Source: Flavobacteriales bacterium (lineage in GTDB: Bacteria > Bacteroidota > Bacteroidia > UBA10329). From it: 64,000 nt of DNA. Positions 21,192 through 31,217 of the stretch are shown here, piece after piece; position 1 is the stretch's first letter, and each line of letters starts with the position of its first letter. The notes beneath the pieces were generated by a model that saw nothing but the letters and a program-made list of their open reading frames with translations, was not told the DNA's origin and did not search any database. Location of the stretch: the NCBI GenBank assembly GCA_018402015.1, contig JAGYJL010000004.1:25357-89356 (forward strand), written 5' to 3'. A program made the position numbers and the translations under genes.

Positions 21192-22256
21192 ATGAAAAAA
21201 ATCTACTTAAGTCTATCTCTTTTGGTGGCGGCTGGAGCGTCTATGGCGCAAAGCGTTTCAACAATGGAGGTAAATCATTCTTCGGCAAAAGATGTTCCTA
21301 CAATTGAGCACTCTGTAGCGCTTGATGCTACCGATACGCTTGGTTTGGAGGAATTCGGAACCGAAATTTGGCAGTACGGTTCTCCGTCTGGATACGTTTT
21401 CGGAACAAACGATCTAGAGGATTCACAAAGTATTCCTGGACAGACGATTCACCAATTGAACTATGAATATGCTGCTGGTTTCATCGTTAACGGAAGCTAC
21501 AACGTAGTTGGAGCAATGGTATGGTTCGGTGGTAAAGCAGATGTGTCTGGTAGCCCAGCTGACCTGAAAGTAAAGATGTACTCGTTGGCTGACAACAAGG
21601 CTCTTGCCTCAGCACAGTCCACAGCTCCGGATGCGATTGGACCTAACCAGATGTTAGGTTCAGTGAACTTGCCATTTGCTGATGTTGATACTGTTGACGC
21701 TACTTATGCACTTTTCGCTAACCCACTTTGGGCTAACGGAGATTTCGCTCTTGCAGTAGACATCAAAGATCTTTATGGTTCTCCAGCAGATACTGTTTGG
21801 ATCTATGCTAGCGAAGATGGTTCTTCTGATGGTACTTACACTTGGACCAATATTGGATTTGACATTTCTCCGCAAACTTTGTGGGCACGCTCAACTGGTC
21901 TTCTTCAAGGAGGATTGGATGTGAACTTGGGAATTTTTGCCCTTGTTGACGAAAGCGGTGTTGGCATTGAAGAGCAAGGTTTCTTGAACGGTGTTAAAAT
22001 GACAACTTATCCTAACCCAGCTCTTTCTAGCGATGTAGTACGTATTCAGTATGCATTGGAGAACGCTGCTGATAAGGTAGAGATCAGAATCATGGACTTG
22101 AACGGAAAATTGGTATTCGCTGCCTCTGAAGGAGCTAAAGCTAGCGGACTATACACATTGGAAGTTCCTGCAGGTTCACTTAGCGCTGGTTCTTACATCT
22201 ACTCTTTGGAGGCTAACGGTGGAAGAATGGCTAAGAGAATGGAGATTTTGAAATAA
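21192..22256 (+). CDS. Secreted protein with T9SS type A C-terminal sorting domain
   Basis: Signal peptide; TYPNPA...IMDLNGKLVF...GSYIYSLEANGGRMAKRMEILK C-terminus. Confidence 0.8.
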   Translation: MKKIYLSLSLLVAAGASMAQSVSTMEVNHSSAKDVPTIEHSVALDATDTLGLEEFGTEIWQYGSPSGYVFGTNDLEDSQSIPGQTIHQLNYEYAAGFIVNGSYNVVGAMVWFGGKADVSGSPADLKVKMYSLADNKALASAQSTAPDAIGPNQMLGSVNLPFADVDTVDATYALFANPLWANGDFALAVDIKDLYGSPADTVWIYASEDGSSDGTYTWTNIGFDISPQTLWARSTGLLQGGLDVNLGIFALVDESGVGIEEQGFLNGVKMTTYPNPALSSDVVRIQYALENAADKVEIRIMDLNGKLVFAASEGAKASGLYTLEVPAGSLSAGSYIYSLEANGGRMAKRMEILK

Positions 22257-22279
22257 GATTGTTCTTTAAAGCAGAACAG

Positions 22280-22310
22280 AAAGGGCGGCCATTTGGCCGC
22301 CCTTTCTTAT
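22280..22310. terminator. Bidirectional rho-independent terminator
   Basis: Perfect 11-bp stem AAAGGGCGGCC-attt-GGCCGCCCTTT between convergent genes. Confidence 0.9.
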
Positions 22311-22327
22311 TTCAATAAGCTCAAAAT

Positions 22328-23086
22328 TTACTTGGCAAGATCGGCACGCACTCGTTTCATGAATTTGGATGCGTACACAAAATCAACCACCTCCTTATTT
22401 TCGGTTCTGAGAATCTCTTCTTTCGAACCTTCCCACCATTTCTCACCTTCGTAGATAAACTGAATATTCTCTCCGATCTCTATCACAGAGTTCATATCGT
22501 GTGTGATCACAATTGTAGTGATCTGATATTCTTCCGTAATCTCCTTGATCAATTGGTCGATAACCAAGCCTGTTTTCGGGTCGAGGCCAGAGTTGGGCTC
22601 ATCGCAAAACAAATACTTTGGGTTTGTAGCAATGGCACGTGCAATTGCCACACGTTTTTTCATACCACCACTTAATTCTGATGGCAGCAATTTGGCGGCA
22701 TTCGGAAGGTTGACCCGATCCAGACAGAACTGAGATCTTGCCCGTCTTTCGGCCAATGTCTGATCCGTGAACATGGAAAGTGGAAACATGATATTGCCCT
22801 CCACGGTCATTGAATCGAACAGCGCCCCACCTTGGAAAAGCATTCCAATATCCTTACGAATCGACTTCTTTTCTTTGAAACTCATTGAGGCAAAGTCAAC
22901 CCCATCGTATTCAATGGTTCCAGAATCTACATCGTGCAGACCAACCATGCACTTGGTAAGAACCGTTTTTCCAGAACCACTCTGACCAATAATGATATTC
23001 ACCTGGCCTTTGTGAAACTGTGCGCTGATGTCCTTTAGAACATGATGATCGCCAAAACTTTTATTCAGTCCCTTTAACTCTATCAT
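22328..23086 (-). CDS. ABC transporter ATP-binding protein (MlaF-like)
   Basis: IIGQSGSGKTVLTKCMVGLH, LSGGMKKRVAIARAIA, LFCDEPNSGLDP; adjacent to MlaE-like permease. Confidence 0.92.
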   Translation of the reverse strand: MIELKGLNKSFGDHHVLKDISAQFHKGQVNIIIGQSGSGKTVLTKCMVGLHDVDSGTIEYDGVDFASMSFKEKKSIRKDIGMLFQGGALFDSMTVEGNIMFPLSMFTDQTLAERRARSQFCLDRVNLPNAAKLLPSELSGGMKKRVAIARAIATNPKYLFCDEPNSGLDPKTGLVIDQLIKEITEEYQITTIVITHDMNSVIEIGENIQFIYEGEKWWEGSKEEILRTENKEVVDFVYASKFMKRVRADLAK

Positions 23087-23826
23087 TACTGAAGCAGCAT
23101 TTGGGTTAGAATAAGATTGAACGTGAGAATGATGACAATACTGTATACCACAGAAATTGTACTTGCTTTGCCTACTTCCAAGGCACCACCCGAAGTATGA
23201 TATCCGAAGTAAGCGGGAACGGTGGTAATGATGATGGCAAATATCACCGTTTTAATGAGGGCGTACGTAATGTAGAACGGTTGGAACCAATACTGAATTC
23301 CGAAGATGAACGTGTTGCCCGAAACCTCTCCTGTTAGAATTCCCGCAGCGTATCCTCCAACGAGTCCAAGTATCATACTTATGATAACGATGAATGGATT
23401 GCAGATAATGGCAGCGATCATCTTTGGCCCAACCAAGTAATTGGTAGAGTTAACGCCCATGATGTCCAGTGCATCGATCTGATCCGTTACTCTCATGGTG
23501 CCAATTTCGCCAGCAATACTTGAACCTACTTTTCCAGCAAGAATTATGCTGATGATGGTAGGCGAGAATTCAAGTATCAACGAATCTCGCACTCCCAAAC
23601 CCACTGTGTAAAGTGGAATCAAAGGACTGTCTATGTTGTACGCCAACTGAATGGTGAGTACAGCACCCATAAAGCCACTTACAATAGCTACTAATCCAAG
23701 AGACGCGTAACCTAGATTCTGTACCTCTTCAAAGATTCGCTGTCTGTAAATACGCCATTTTTCAGGCCTTTTGAATACCTTACTGATCCAAAGTACGTAA
23801 CGGCCGATGTGGTGGATAATTCCCAT
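23086..23826 (-). CDS. MlaE family ABC transporter permease
   Basis: SLGLVAIVSGFMGAVLTIQLAYN, EFSPTIISIILAGKVGSSIAGEIGTMRVTDQIDAL; start moved to MGIIHHIGRYVL. Confidence 0.92.
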   Translation of the reverse strand: MGIIHHIGRYVLWISKVFKRPEKWRIYRQRIFEEVQNLGYASLGLVAIVSGFMGAVLTIQLAYNIDSPLIPLYTVGLGVRDSLILEFSPTIISIILAGKVGSSIAGEIGTMRVTDQIDALDIMGVNSTNYLVGPKMIAAIICNPFIVIISMILGLVGGYAAGILTGEVSGNTFIFGIQYWFQPFYITYALIKTVIFAIIITTVPAYFGYHTSGGALEVGKASTISVVYSIVIILTFNLILTQMLLQ

Positions 23827-23914
23827 GTAGTTGCGGCTAAATTTAGGGATTCTGCCGATTGCAGAAAACTCCAATTGCAATTCGATGTTGGTTCTTACGT
23901 TACCTTTGCAATCC

Positions 23915-24076
23915 ATGAAAAGCCTACGCACTATTCTCATCCTTTCCATTGCAGTGGTTCTTCTTGTTTCCTGTTCTAGTAGAAGGAGAGGAAAAGGGAA
24001 AGGTTGCGACTGTCCAACGTTCGGAGAATACCTGCCGGAGCATGGTACTTCCAAGCATACCACATTTAGGGTATAA
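23915..24076 (+). CDS. Small (53 aa) lipoprotein, CDCPTF motif
   Basis: MKSLRTILILSIAVVLLVSCSSRRRGKGKGCDCPTFGEYLPEHGTSKHTTFRV: lipobox LVSC; TACCTTTG box at 23901 just upstream. Confidence 0.65.
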   Translation: MKSLRTILILSIAVVLLVSCSSRRRGKGKGCDCPTFGEYLPEHGTSKHTTFRV

Positions 24077-24127
24077 GTTAATCTAACGAAACCTTAACGC
24101 TGTTTTCTAGTTACTTTCGAACTGTTT

Positions 24128-24138
24128 AGAATCATTCT
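24128..24138. promoter_or_regulatory. AGAAT-c-ATTCT palindrome, candidate iron-responsive operator in front of feoA
   Basis: Perfect 5-1-5 palindrome 7 nt upstream of the feoA start, just downstream of a TACTTTCG promoter-like box. Confidence 0.35.
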
Positions 24139-24145
24139 TTATAAG

Positions 24146-24373
24146 GTGACAGCGAAAGACCTCATATTAGGACAACATGCAATTGTAGCTTCATTCTCAG
24201 ACGAGAAGTTGGCTGTATTTCTGGCTGAACGAGGTGTTGTTGCAGGCGAGCGCCTGTGTGTTGAACGCATTGCCCCGATGGGCGATCCAATTGCCATTCG
24301 TGTTTCTGATCATCTTCTTTGTCTCCGCAGAAGAGACGCATCAGCCATCATTGTTCAGCCAGAGGCGCTCTGA
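24146..24373 (+). CDS. feoA: Ferrous iron transport protein A (GTG start)
   Basis: 75 aa SH3-like protein directly upstream of feoB (LAERGVVAGERLCVERIAPMGDPIAIRVSDHLLCLRRRDASAI). Confidence 0.88.
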   Translation: MTAKDLILGQHAIVASFSDEKLAVFLAERGVVAGERLCVERIAPMGDPIAIRVSDHLLCLRRRDASAIIVQPEAL

Positions 24374-24386
24374 GTAAAACTCAACC

Positions 24387-26291
24387 TTGTTCATGAACGA
24401 AGGGAGTAGGAGGCTGAAAGTAGCACTGGTTGGTAACCCAAATAGCGGAAAAACCTCACTTTTCAATAAGCTTACTGGCCTTCATCAGAAAGTTGGCAAT
24501 TTTCCGGGAATTACTGTTGAGAAGAAATGGGGTAAATTCAAGTTCAATGGATTGACAGTTGACTTGGTCGATCTACCTGGAACATACAGTTTGCAACCTC
24601 GTTCCATGGACGAAGAAGTTGCATCCAAAGCCATTCTTAACAGGGATAATCCAGATCATCCAGAATTGGTTCTGATCGTTGTTGATGCTTCTCATCTGAA
24701 GACCAGTTTGTACTTGGCGCTTCAAATAATTGAGCAGAAGATTCCGGCCGTACTCGTAATGAATATGGCCGATCAACTTACCCGGCTTTCGCCCGACCTG
24801 GACATTGATTCGCTTGCTGCGCAATTGGATGTTCCCATTGTGAAAACCGTAGCACGAGATGGTGATGGAATTCAGGAACTGCAGCAAGTAATTGCGCAAC
24901 ACGAACTCAAATCGCCCATTGTTGCTTGGGATTCATTGAAAGAGGAACGTCATGTAATAATTAAGAGGATACTTTCTAACGCCAAGGCCGAAGCTCCAGT
25001 TATGGCGCATGCCACCACTCAGAAGTTGGATGATTATCTCACACATCCGGTATGGGGGGTTGGTTTTTTCGTGCTTCTTCTCGGTCTCATGTTCCAATCG
25101 GTTTACAGTTGGTCGGCATTGCCAATGGAATTCATCGAAGGGTTCTTCTCCAACGCGTCAGAATGGTTTGCGGCCTCTCTTCCTGATTCTTTTCTTACCA
25201 GATTATGGATTGAAGGTATTTGGGCAGGTCTTGGTGGTGTTGTGATTTTTATTCCGCAGATAGCGTTCTTATTTCTCTTTATCTCCTTGCTGGAAGAAAC
25301 GGGCTACATGGCCCGTGTAAGTTTTCTGGCCGATCGTTGGCTGAGAAAATTCGGATTGCAGGGCAGATCCATTGTGCCATTGATCGGGGGCGTGGCATGT
25401 GCCGTGCCTGCCATCTTAGCGGCACGCACCATTGCCGATCGCAAAGAGCGACTGCTCACCATCATGGTAACACCATTCATGAGTTGTTCTGCGCGCTTAC
25501 CGGTTTACACGCTACTTATTGGACTGGTCATACCAATTGGCTTTCAAGGTTTATCCTTACTCTTTCTTTATTTGTTAGGAACGGTTGCTGCCTTGGGTGC
25601 GGCAATTGTCCTTAATAGGATGGTTCCTGCAACAGAGGAAAGCCATTTTCTGATGGAATTACCAGACTACCGAGCTCCAAGGTTCATGAATGTGATCTTG
25701 GAGATCATTCGGAAAGTAACTCAGTTTGTTTCCAGCGCTGGAAAAATAATTGTGCTTGTTTCGGTGTTCCTTTGGCTTGGAGCATCATATGGGCCAGGTC
25801 AAAGATTCGACCAGATAGAAGCTGAATACGCTGGCATTCAAGATGAATCTGCTTTGCATCAAAAGGACGCAGAGCTGCTAGAAAATTCTTACATCGGTAT
25901 CTTAGGAAAGACCATCGAACCCGCCATTGCTCCTTTGGGTTACGATTGGAAGATCGGTATTGCATTGATAACCTCGTTTGCTGCACGCGAAGTGTTTGTT
26001 GGAACCATGGCAACCATATACAGCGTTGGAACGGCTGACAGTGAAGCGGTTTCTGTGCGCGAAAAGATGAAATTGGAACAGAAACCCAATTCGGAAGAGC
26101 CATTATATGACCTCCCGTTCGGACTATCGTTGCTGATTTTCTATGCCTTTGCTATGCAGTGCATGAGCACGCTAGCGGTGGTAAAAACGGAAACGGGATC
26201 TTGGAAATGGCCGTTGATACAGCTTGTAATGATGACCGGGCTAGCCTACGTTGCAAGTTTTGCAGTCTACAATATCATGCGTTTACTTTGA
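24387..26291 (+). CDS. feoB: Ferrous iron transport protein B
   Basis: VALVGNPNSGKTSLFNKLTGLHQKVGNFPGITVEKKWG; DLPGTYSL; CAVPAILAARTI; SCSARLPVY. Confidence 0.97.
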   Translation: MFMNEGSRRLKVALVGNPNSGKTSLFNKLTGLHQKVGNFPGITVEKKWGKFKFNGLTVDLVDLPGTYSLQPRSMDEEVASKAILNRDNPDHPELVLIVVDASHLKTSLYLALQIIEQKIPAVLVMNMADQLTRLSPDLDIDSLAAQLDVPIVKTVARDGDGIQELQQVIAQHELKSPIVAWDSLKEERHVIIKRILSNAKAEAPVMAHATTQKLDDYLTHPVWGVGFFVLLLGLMFQSVYSWSALPMEFIEGFFSNASEWFAASLPDSFLTRLWIEGIWAGLGGVVIFIPQIAFLFLFISLLEETGYMARVSFLADRWLRKFGLQGRSIVPLIGGVACAVPAILAARTIADRKERLLTIMVTPFMSCSARLPVYTLLIGLVIPIGFQGLSLLFLYLLGTVAALGAAIVLNRMVPATEESHFLMELPDYRAPRFMNVILEIIRKVTQFVSSAGKIIVLVSVFLWLGASYGPGQRFDQIEAEYAGIQDESALHQKDAELLENSYIGILGKTIEPAIAPLGYDWKIGIALITSFAAREVFVGTMATIYSVGTADSEAVSVREKMKLEQKPNSEEPLYDLPFGLSLLIFYAFAMQCMSTLAVVKTETGSWKWPLIQLVMMTGLAYVASFAVYNIMRLL

Positions 26292-26294
26292 CGC

Positions 26295-26906
26295 ATGAAC
26301 CGTGAAGAGCGCATACGCAACGCCATAAAACCGTTTCTTCCGCCCGGAACCGAGCACAGATTGGCCAAGCAGATCGTGGATCATCGTTGTCATTTAACCA
26401 TTACGCGAGAACGGAAGACCAAAGCAGGAGATTATCGTCATCCATACGGCAATCAAGGCCATCGTATTTCTGTTAATGGAACGCTTAACCCGTATGCTTT
26501 TCTCATAACCTTGGTACACGAAATGGCGCACCTGGTAACTTGGGAGCAGAACCGAAACCGTGTAAAGCCGCATGGTAAAGAATGGAAGGATGCTTTTAAA
26601 CTGGAGATGCAACCGTATCTGACAGAAGGTGTTTTTCCGAAAGATGTGCTCAGCGAGCTGAAACGGCACATGCGAAGTCCATTATCAGCTACGTCCAGAG
26701 ACCTCAATTTGGTCCGTGTATTAAAATCATACGATGAGCCCAACGCGCAGGTTTTTCTAGAAGATGTACCGTTCAACTCGGAGTTCACCTTGGGTAATAA
26801 GCGCTTTGTAAAAGGAGAACAACTTCGGAAACGATTCAGATGTACCGAAGTAGGTACTGGAAAGGTCTATTTGGTAAGCTCCATTGCGGAGGTACTGACG
26901 GATTGA
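26295..26906 (+). CDS. SprT-like zinc metalloprotease-fold protein
   Basis: ITLVHEMAHLVTWEQNRNRVKPHGKEWK (HExxH and H). Confidence 0.82.
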   Translation: MNREERIRNAIKPFLPPGTEHRLAKQIVDHRCHLTITRERKTKAGDYRHPYGNQGHRISVNGTLNPYAFLITLVHEMAHLVTWEQNRNRVKPHGKEWKDAFKLEMQPYLTEGVFPKDVLSELKRHMRSPLSATSRDLNLVRVLKSYDEPNAQVFLEDVPFNSEFTLGNKRFVKGEQLRKRFRCTEVGTGKVYLVSSIAEVLTD

Positions 26907-26956
26907 TTACGAAGCTACTAGAATGGTTATCTTCGCGTCCCGATCAACACACGCCC

Positions 26957-28240
26957 ATGTCAGAGTCTATTATACAACAGGTACCAACCGTTTCAGATCT
27001 TGCCGAGAATCTTGTAGGTTCAGAGATCATCAAAATAGCTGGAGAGATCAATGCTCGGATTTCGCAGGGCGAGGATATCACTAATCTTACCATTGGCGAT
27101 TTCAATCCGGCAATTTATCCTCTACCTAAGGGTTTGCTCAACGAGATAATTGCTGCCTACGAGGCTGGTCATACCAACTATCCGCAGGCAAACGGTATGG
27201 AGGTGTTGCGAGAAGCGGTAAGCAATTACATTTCAAGTAGACAGAACCTGAAGTACTCTAAAGAGGATATCCTGATTTCGGGTGGAGCGCGACCATTGAT
27301 CTATGCAGCTTACAGAGCATTGGTGAATGAAGGCGAAAAGGTCATTTTTCCAATACCAAGTTGGAACAACAATCATTACACCTACCTCAATTTTGCTAAG
27401 CCGGTAGAAGTGGAGTGCACTCCTGAAAATAAATTTCTCCCAACTGCAGATGACATAAGACCACACGTTCAAGATGCAGCGCTGATTGCCTTGTGTTCTC
27501 CTCTTAATCCAACCGGAACGTCATTTACCAAAAAGGCGTTGGAGGAGATTTGTGATCTGATAATAGCTGAGAACAAAAGACGAGTAGGGCAGAAGCCACT
27601 TTATCTTCTTTACGACCAGATCTATTGGGCACTTACCTTAGGAAAGTCCAAGCACTACGACCCGGTTTCTTTACGCCCGGAAATGCGTGAATACACGGTT
27701 TATGTTGATGGAATTTCTAAAGCATTTGCAGCTACTGGTGTACGTGTTGGTTGGGCGTTTGGTCCAACAAGGGTTATTGCCAAAATGAAAGCATTACTTA
27801 GCCATGTTGGAGCTTGGTCGCCAAAGCCCGAGCAAATTGCCACTGCAGCATTCCTTCAACGCGAAGATGCTGTAGAAGCAACCATTCAGAAGCACAGAGA
27901 CATGATCTCTGAACGAGTGAACAAACTATTCAACGGATTTTCTGCATTACGAGAAGTTGGCTATCCGGTAGATGCTATTCAGGCAGAAGGTGCCATGTAT
28001 CTCACTGTTAAAATTGACCTCGTTGGAAAAACAACCTCCGATGGAGAGTTGCTTCAAGACGCACAAGATGTAACCATGTTCCTTATTAAAAAGGCCAAGG
28101 TTGGAATTGTGCCATTCTATTGTTTCGGAGCTTCTAGACAGAGTCCGTGGTTCAGAATTTCAGTAGGAACACTCAAGACCGAATCGATCTCTGTTGTAAT
28201 TGAGAATCTCCGCGAGGCGTTAAGCCAATTCAGAAAATGA
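26957..28240 (+). CDS. Pyridoxal-phosphate-dependent aminotransferase, class I/II
   Basis: LCSPLNPTGTSFTK, LLYDQIYWAL, YVDGISKAFAATGVRVGWAFGP. Confidence 0.92.
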   Translation: MSESIIQQVPTVSDLAENLVGSEIIKIAGEINARISQGEDITNLTIGDFNPAIYPLPKGLLNEIIAAYEAGHTNYPQANGMEVLREAVSNYISSRQNLKYSKEDILISGGARPLIYAAYRALVNEGEKVIFPIPSWNNNHYTYLNFAKPVEVECTPENKFLPTADDIRPHVQDAALIALCSPLNPTGTSFTKKALEEICDLIIAENKRRVGQKPLYLLYDQIYWALTLGKSKHYDPVSLRPEMREYTVYVDGISKAFAATGVRVGWAFGPTRVIAKMKALLSHVGAWSPKPEQIATAAFLQREDAVEATIQKHRDMISERVNKLFNGFSALREVGYPVDAIQAEGAMYLTVKIDLVGKTTSDGELLQDAQDVTMFLIKKAKVGIVPFYCFGASRQSPWFRISVGTLKTESISVVIENLREALSQFRK

Positions 28241-29328
28241 GCAAAAGAAATCCAAATCACTATGTAGTGATAATGGCCGGTGGAGTCGGATCACGATTCT
28301 GGCCAATGAGCCGAACACCACATCCAAAGCAATTCATCGATATTCTAGGAACTGGAAAATCGTTGCTCCAACAGACCTACGAGCGATCGAAGAAAGTCGT
28401 TCCTGTTAAGAACATATTTATTGTTACCAATGCGGATTACAGATCGTTGGTAATGGAGCAATTGAAGGGAATAAAACCTTCTCAGATTCTTCTTGAGCCT
28501 GGTCGCAGGAATACTGCCCCATGCATTGCCTATGCAGCTTTCCGCATCAATGCCATCAATCCCGAAGCAAGTATGGTCGTAGCCCCTTCGGATCACCTTA
28601 TTTTGAAGGATAAGGAATACGTTGATCTGATAAATAAGGCCTTGGCCGAAGTAGAGCAGAAAGATGCGTTGATAACGCTTGGTATTACACCAACCCGACC
28701 TGATACTGGCTACGGCTATATTCAGTTTGAAGAAAGTGATGATGATCAAGGCGTACATAAGGTGAAAAGTTTTACCGAAAAGCCCGATCTGGCCATGGCC
28801 AAAGAGCTGGTAAAAAGCGGTGAATTCCTGTGGAATGCCGGTATTTTCATCTGGTCTGTAAAGAGCATTTTGAAGGCATTGGAAACGCACATGCCAGAAG
28901 AATTCCAGCTGTTCAACGAAGGAGCGGACAGGTTCAATACGCGCGATGAGAAGAAATTCATCCAAACGGCCTACATGCAGTGCAAAAGCATTTCCATCGA
29001 TTATGGTATCATGGAAAAAGCCAAGAACGTATTTACTCTTGCAGCCGATATTGGTTGGAGCGACCTAGGAACTTGGGGCTCGCTCTATTCTTATTCAAAC
29101 AAGGATGAGGAAGGCCACGTAATTCAAGGTCGGAACGTGTTGACCTATGATTCTAAGAACTGCATTGTGAATGTTCCAAAGCATAAATTGGTCGTTCTTC
29201 AGGGAATGAAGGATATGATCGTGGTAGAAAACGATGATATTCTGCTCATTTGCAAGCAATCAGACGAGCAGCAGATCAAGCGAATCGTTAACGATGTAAA
29301 AGCTACAAAAGGCGAGAAGTTCGTTTAG
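28237..29328 (+). CDS. Mannose-1-phosphate guanylyltransferase
   Basis: VIMAGGVGSRFWPMSRTPHPKQFIDILG, ILLEPGRRNTAPCIAYAAF, FTEKPD. Confidence 0.95.
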   Translation: MSKRNPNHYVVIMAGGVGSRFWPMSRTPHPKQFIDILGTGKSLLQQTYERSKKVVPVKNIFIVTNADYRSLVMEQLKGIKPSQILLEPGRRNTAPCIAYAAFRINAINPEASMVVAPSDHLILKDKEYVDLINKALAEVEQKDALITLGITPTRPDTGYGYIQFEESDDDQGVHKVKSFTEKPDLAMAKELVKSGEFLWNAGIFIWSVKSILKALETHMPEEFQLFNEGADRFNTRDEKKFIQTAYMQCKSISIDYGIMEKAKNVFTLAADIGWSDLGTWGSLYSYSNKDEEGHVIQGRNVLTYDSKNCIVNVPKHKLVVLQGMKDMIVVENDDILLICKQSDEQQIKRIVNDVKATKGEKFV

Positions 29329-29672
29329 TCCTTTTGGTCTTCGGTTGGCTTTTTGCTGAACCCATATTTGGTGAGCCCAGCCACGTTAACCCAAAACATA
29401 GCGAAGTAATGCCCAGGAGCGAATACAGCTTCTAGGGCTTTCCCTTTTTTCTCTCCGTGTTCTGATACGCATGCTTTTCCTATGTAAGACATCCGTTTCC
29501 AGTGGTGCGACCACTTACCATTTGAACCATCTTCAAAAACTTCTTTAGCGGTTATTTTGATGCACAACGCATGCCCCTTGTGGTTACAATACTGCACGGG
29601 GTTTTCAGCCTCCTGAGAAAATCCAACAAAAGAGGCGCCAACAAACGTTATGACCAAAAGAAAACGGAGCAT
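29325..29672 (-). CDS. Hypothetical secreted protein, 115 aa
   Basis: Signal peptide MLRFLLVITFVGASFVGFSQ; no family recognised. Confidence 0.65.
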   Translation of the reverse strand: MLRFLLVITFVGASFVGFSQEAENPVQYCNHKGHALCIKITAKEVFEDGSNGKWSHHWKRMSYIGKACVSEHGEKKGKALEAVFAPGHYFAMFWVNVAGLTKYGFSKKPTEDQKD

Positions 29673-29692
29673 GTTTGAATTAACATGCTCCG
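29655..29692 (-). terminator. Rho-independent terminator downstream of fumC
   Basis: On minus strand CGGAGCATGTT-aattca-AACATGCTCCG (perfect 11-bp stem) then TTTTCTTTT, 27 nt after the fumC stop. Confidence 0.82.
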
Positions 29693-29719
29693 CTCAGTAA
29701 AGTTTGTCGGTTGGGCGTC

Positions 29720-31117
29720 TTACAAACTACCGATCATCTTTTTAGGGTCAACCCACTCATCATATTCTTCAGAAGTAAGGTAGCCAAGAGACAGCGCAGC
29801 AGCTTTCAAGGTCGTTCCTTCTTCGTGTGCTTTACCAGCAATTTCGGCTGCTTTGTAGTAACCGATCTTGGTATTCAGCGCAGTCACAAGCATCAAGCTA
29901 TTGTTCACTAATTCGGTGATTCGTGAATGATTTGGTTCAATGCCTTGCGCACAATGCTCATCAAAAGAAACGCACGCATCTCCGATCAACCTTGCTGACT
30001 GAAGCACGTTGTAAGCCATTACTGGTTTGAACACGTTCAATTCGTAATGTCCTTGTGTTCCGGCAATGGTAACGGCCGTGTCGTTACCCATCACTTGCGC
30101 ACAGACCATCGTCAAAGCCTCGCATTGAGTTGGATTTACTTTTCCTGGCATAATAGAAGAACCTGGTTCGTTTGCCGGAATGATCAATTCGCCAATTCCT
30201 GAACGCGGTCCAGAAGCCATCATTCTGATGTCGTTGGCAATTTTATTCAAAGAAACCGCCAATTGCTTCAACGCTCCGTGTGTTTCAACCAATGCGTCAT
30301 GAGCTGCCAAAGCCTCAAATTTGTTCTCGGCAGATACGAATGGAAGACCCGAGAATTCAGCAATCTTTTTCGCTACCAGATCAGCGTATCCTGCTGGTGT
30401 GTTAATTCCTGTTCCAACAGCGGTTCCACCAAGTGCCAGTTCAGAAAGGTGGGCTAAGGTGTTGTTCAAAGCTCTTAAACCATGATCCAATTGCGAAACG
30501 TATCCGCTGAACTCTTGACCAAGTGTTAATGGTGTAGCATCCATCAAATGCGTACGCCCAATTTTTACCACATCTTTAAATGCTTCAGACTTGGCTTTCA
30601 GCGTATCACGCAGTTGCTTTACTCCAGGAATGGTATTCTCAACGATCAGCTTATAGCACGCAATGTGCATTCCTGTAGGATAGGTGTCGTTAGATGATTG
30701 ACTCTTGTTTACATCGTCATTCGGTTTTAAAACCTTTTCCTTGTCTGTTAAGCTTCCACCATTCAATACATGACCTCGGTTGGCAATTACCTCGTTTGCG
30801 TTCATGTTACTCTGCGTTCCCGAGCCAGTTTGCCATATAACCAACGGAAATTGGTCATCGTGCTTTCCTGCCAAAATCTCATCGCAAACGGCAGAGATCA
30901 AGTCTCTTTTTTCCTCAGCCAAAACGCCTAATTCGCAGTTGGTGTGTGCAGCTGCTTTTTTCAAATAGGCAAAACCATATACCACTTCTAAGGGCATGCT
31001 GGCCGCTGGTCCAATTTTGAAGTTGTTTCTAGAACGCTCCGTTTGCGCTCCCCAGTATTTATCGGCAGGTACTTGTACCTCGCCCATCGTATCTTTTTCT
31101 ATTCTGAAATCTGACAT
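29720..31117 (-). CDS. fumC: Class II fumarate hydratase
   Basis: [53 protein letters not shown]; start moved to MSDFRIEKD. Confidence 0.97.
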   Translation of the reverse strand: MSDFRIEKDTMGEVQVPADKYWGAQTERSRNNFKIGPAASMPLEVVYGFAYLKKAAAHTNCELGVLAEEKRDLISAVCDEILAGKHDDQFPLVIWQTGSGTQSNMNANEVIANRGHVLNGGSLTDKEKVLKPNDDVNKSQSSNDTYPTGMHIACYKLIVENTIPGVKQLRDTLKAKSEAFKDVVKIGRTHLMDATPLTLGQEFSGYVSQLDHGLRALNNTLAHLSELALGGTAVGTGINTPAGYADLVAKKIAEFSGLPFVSAENKFEALAAHDALVETHGALKQLAVSLNKIANDIRMMASGPRSGIGELIIPANEPGSSIMPGKVNPTQCEALTMVCAQVMGNDTAVTIAGTQGHYELNVFKPVMAYNVLQSARLIGDACVSFDEHCAQGIEPNHSRITELVNNSLMLVTALNTKIGYYKAAEIAGKAHEEGTTLKAAALSLGYLTSEEYDEWVDPKKMIGSL

Positions 31118-31217
31118 AATGAATGTTTTATCCGTGAGAATTGGCCGCAAATTTACCTGCCGTTTCGCAGCTTCCAAACTCGGGTTGAAATATGGCTACT
31201 TTTGAGGCTTACCATCA

